Below, piece by piece: positions 62,848 to 64,000 of a stretch of 64,000 nt of DNA; position 1 is the first letter of the stretch, and each line of letters starts with the position of its first letter. The position numbers and the translations under genes were made by a program. Source of the DNA: QHXQ01 sp038322995 (lineage in GTDB: Bacteria; Acidobacteriota; Blastocatellia; Pyrinomonadales; Pyrinomonadaceae); NCBI GenBank assembly GCA_038322995.1, contig JBBQGM010000011.1, positions 1 to 64,000 on the forward strand. Direction: 5' to 3'. A model generated the notes under the pieces. That model did no database searches. It was not told where the DNA came from and worked only from the letters and a program-made list of their open reading frames with translations.

Positions 62848-63663
62848 TCAATGCTCATGACTATGATGCAAGTGCGAATGCGAGTGTACCTCACCGGACT
62901 CGTGCCGGTGCCGGTGCGCATGGAGCAGGTTGGTCTGCCGGAGCAAAGGCTCGTCGCCTAAAAGCTCCTTTGGCGCGCCGGCCGCGACGACACGGCCATG
63001 CTGAAAGACGAAACAATGATCCGAGATGTCTGCGACGATGTCGAGGTCGTGCGTGGCCGTGATGACAGTTTTAGCCCCCCCGCCCCACTCGATAAGAAAA
63101 TCAATCAGCCGGCTCTGGCTCTTTGGGTCAAGCGCGGCAGTCGGCTCGTCCAGCAACAGGACTTCCGGATCGAGGATGAGGACGGAGGCCAACGCGACGC
63201 GCTTCTTCTCGCCGCCCGACAGCCGGTGCGGCGAACGGTCTTTCAGGTGCGCGATCTCCATCAACTCAAGCGTCTCCGTCACGCGCCGCCGAATCTCAGC
63301 CTTCGGCCAGCGCAGTTGTAGTGGGCCGAAAGCTATTTCGTCGAAGACCGTCGGGTTGAAAAGCTGTACGTCCGCGTTCTGGAAGACCAGCGCGACGCGA
63401 CGGCGAAAGGCGAAGGCAAACTCATCGTCTTGCAGGCTGTGTTCGGAGAGTGGCAGGTTGCAGAAATTGATCGTCCCGCGCTCCGGGAAATACAGCCCGT
63501 CGAGCAGGCGCAGCAGCGTGGACTTGCCGGAGCCGTTCGCGCCGAGGACGGCGATGCGCTGCCCGCGTTTGACTGCGAGCGTAAGCCCGGCGAGCGCCTG
63601 CACGTTGTCATAACGGTAAGTCACGTCCCGCACGTCAAAGACTGTTTCGTTCGTCATATCCAT
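62848..63663 (-). CDS. cbiO: ECF transporter ATPase for nickel or cobalt (CbiO/NikO-like) with His-rich tail
   Basis: 271 residues. Walker A GANGSGKST, Q-loop FQNADVQLF, signature LSGGEKKRVALAS and Walker B VLLLDEPTAALD, all typical of ECF A-subunits. The C-terminal 25 or so residues hold about ten His (HAHRHRHES, HSHSHLHHSHEH), a common metal-buffering tail in nickel and cobalt uptake proteins. It energises the EcfT subunit encoded directly upstream (gap of 42 bases). The S component should lie beyond the window edge. Confidence 0.9.
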   Translation of the reverse strand: MDMTNETVFDVRDVTYRYDNVQALAGLTLAVKRGQRIAVLGANGSGKSTLLRLLDGLYFPERGTINFCNLPLSEHSLQDDEFAFAFRRRVALVFQNADVQLFNPTVFDEIAFGPLQLRWPKAEIRRRVTETLELMEIAHLKDRSPHRLSGGEKKRVALASVLILDPEVLLLDEPTAALDPKSQSRLIDFLIEWGGGAKTVITATHDLDIVADISDHCFVFQHGRVVAAGAPKELLGDEPLLRQTNLLHAHRHRHESGEVHSHSHLHHSHEH

Positions 63664-63705
63664 CGCTCGGCTGAACCCTGCCGACCATTCCTTAACCAGA
63701 GTGGC

Positions 63706-64000
63706 CTACCTGCCCGACCAGAAAAACGCCAGCGCAAGCAGCACGAACGTGGTTAAAGCTAGCCAATCGCGCGCACGCATTTGAAAATCGTCGAGCGTGG
63801 TGACCTCGCCGCGAAAGCCGCGCGCCTGCATCGCCAGATAAACTTCGCTACTGAGCTGAAAGCTTTTTGTCAACAACACGCCGACGCTCGCAGCGGCGAG
63901 TCGCCTGCGCTCGCGCCCGTCGAGGTGGCCGACCATGCGACTCCGCCGCGACTCAAACATGTCCTGTGCCGTTTGCAGCATCAGGAAGATGTAACGGTGC
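63706..64000 (-). CDS. cbiQ: ECF transporter transmembrane subunit EcfT/CbiQ (partial, start beyond window)
   Basis: Only the C-terminal ~97 residues are in the window; the frame runs off the right edge (HRYIFLMLQTAQDMFESRRSRM continues from it). Contains the conserved cytoplasmic helices of EcfT, including the SSEVYLAMQARGFRG segment whose Ala-Arg-Gly motif contacts the ATPase, then a final membrane helix. Paired with the His-rich ATPase, it is likely a nickel or cobalt importer. Confidence 0.85.
   Translation of the reverse strand, partial: HRYIFLMLQTAQDMFESRRSRMVGHLDGRERRRLAAASVGVLLTKSFQLSSEVYLAMQARGFRGEVTTLDDFQMRARDWLALTTFVLLALAFFWSGR

Overview
The window is a GC-rich (roughly 60% by eye), densely coded bacterial chromosome segment. 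I read it as Acidobacteriota, probably the Blastocatellia side. This is an inference from protein style: a Ser/Thr kinase with TolB-like and TPR segments, a subtilase ending in GILVSE hexapeptide repeats, a DUF4214 protein with Pro-Ser-Thr linkers, several class III cyclases, and an SUF rather than ISC iron-sulfur system. There is no rRNA or tRNA gene, CRISPR array, prophage or intact transposase.

Layout. (a) 1-449: a MITE-like inverted repeat, then no gene. (b) 450-13243, plus strand: a membrane-anchored FHA-like/trypsin-like protease, an ArnT/PMT-type glycosyltransferase, then a tight four-gene unit (4329-13243). That unit encodes an exported helical protein of unknown function, an alkaline-phosphatase-superfamily enzyme with a very large insertion, an unusual fusion of a UPF0104/LPG-synthase-type membrane domain to a MacB/FtsX-type permease, and a START-like/zinc-ribbon/class III cyclase. 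It is the best candidate here for an undescribed envelope or lipid-linked signalling system. (c) 19839-13386, minus: an enolase-superfamily NSAR/OSBS, an M20 deacylase and a GNAT in one unit, followed by gamma-glutamyltransferase and Xaa-Pro aminopeptidase. The first three match the known three-enzyme route that converts D- to L-amino acids through N-succinyl intermediates. (d) 25980-19986, minus: a complete rrf2-sufBCDSU iron-sulfur operon with a clear promoter and candidate operator. (e) 26169-29130, plus: a small cyclase-like protein with altered residues, then a CHASE2 adenylate cyclase. (f) 45873-29209, minus: ten genes for glucose use and the oxidative pentose phosphate pathway (tkt, tal-pgi fusion, gnd, zwf, opcA, glk, pgl, rpiB, a GH63-like glucosidase, class III FBPase). 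With FBPase and phosphoglucose isomerase present, carbon can be recycled for NADPH. (g) 46276-57163: kinase, exported LolA-like protein, ATP-grasp protein with a histone-H1-like tail, DEDDh exonuclease, an unknown protein, a TPR-GAF-sigma54 activator and a two-domain GNAT. (h) 57243-62046: subtilase and DUF4214 surface protein around a noncoding stretch of about 0.8 kb. (i) 62244-64000, minus: an unknown protein and an ECF nickel/cobalt transporter (ATPase plus the cut-off EcfT).

The intergenic DNA is also notable. Gaps inside operons often hold long, imperfect inverted repeats of differing sequence (for example 19912-19982, 23918-23959, 33937-33996, 40763-40834, 43722-43773, 51283-51404). 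Convergent ends carry strong intrinsic terminators. All assignments come from reading motifs and gene order; no database search was possible.
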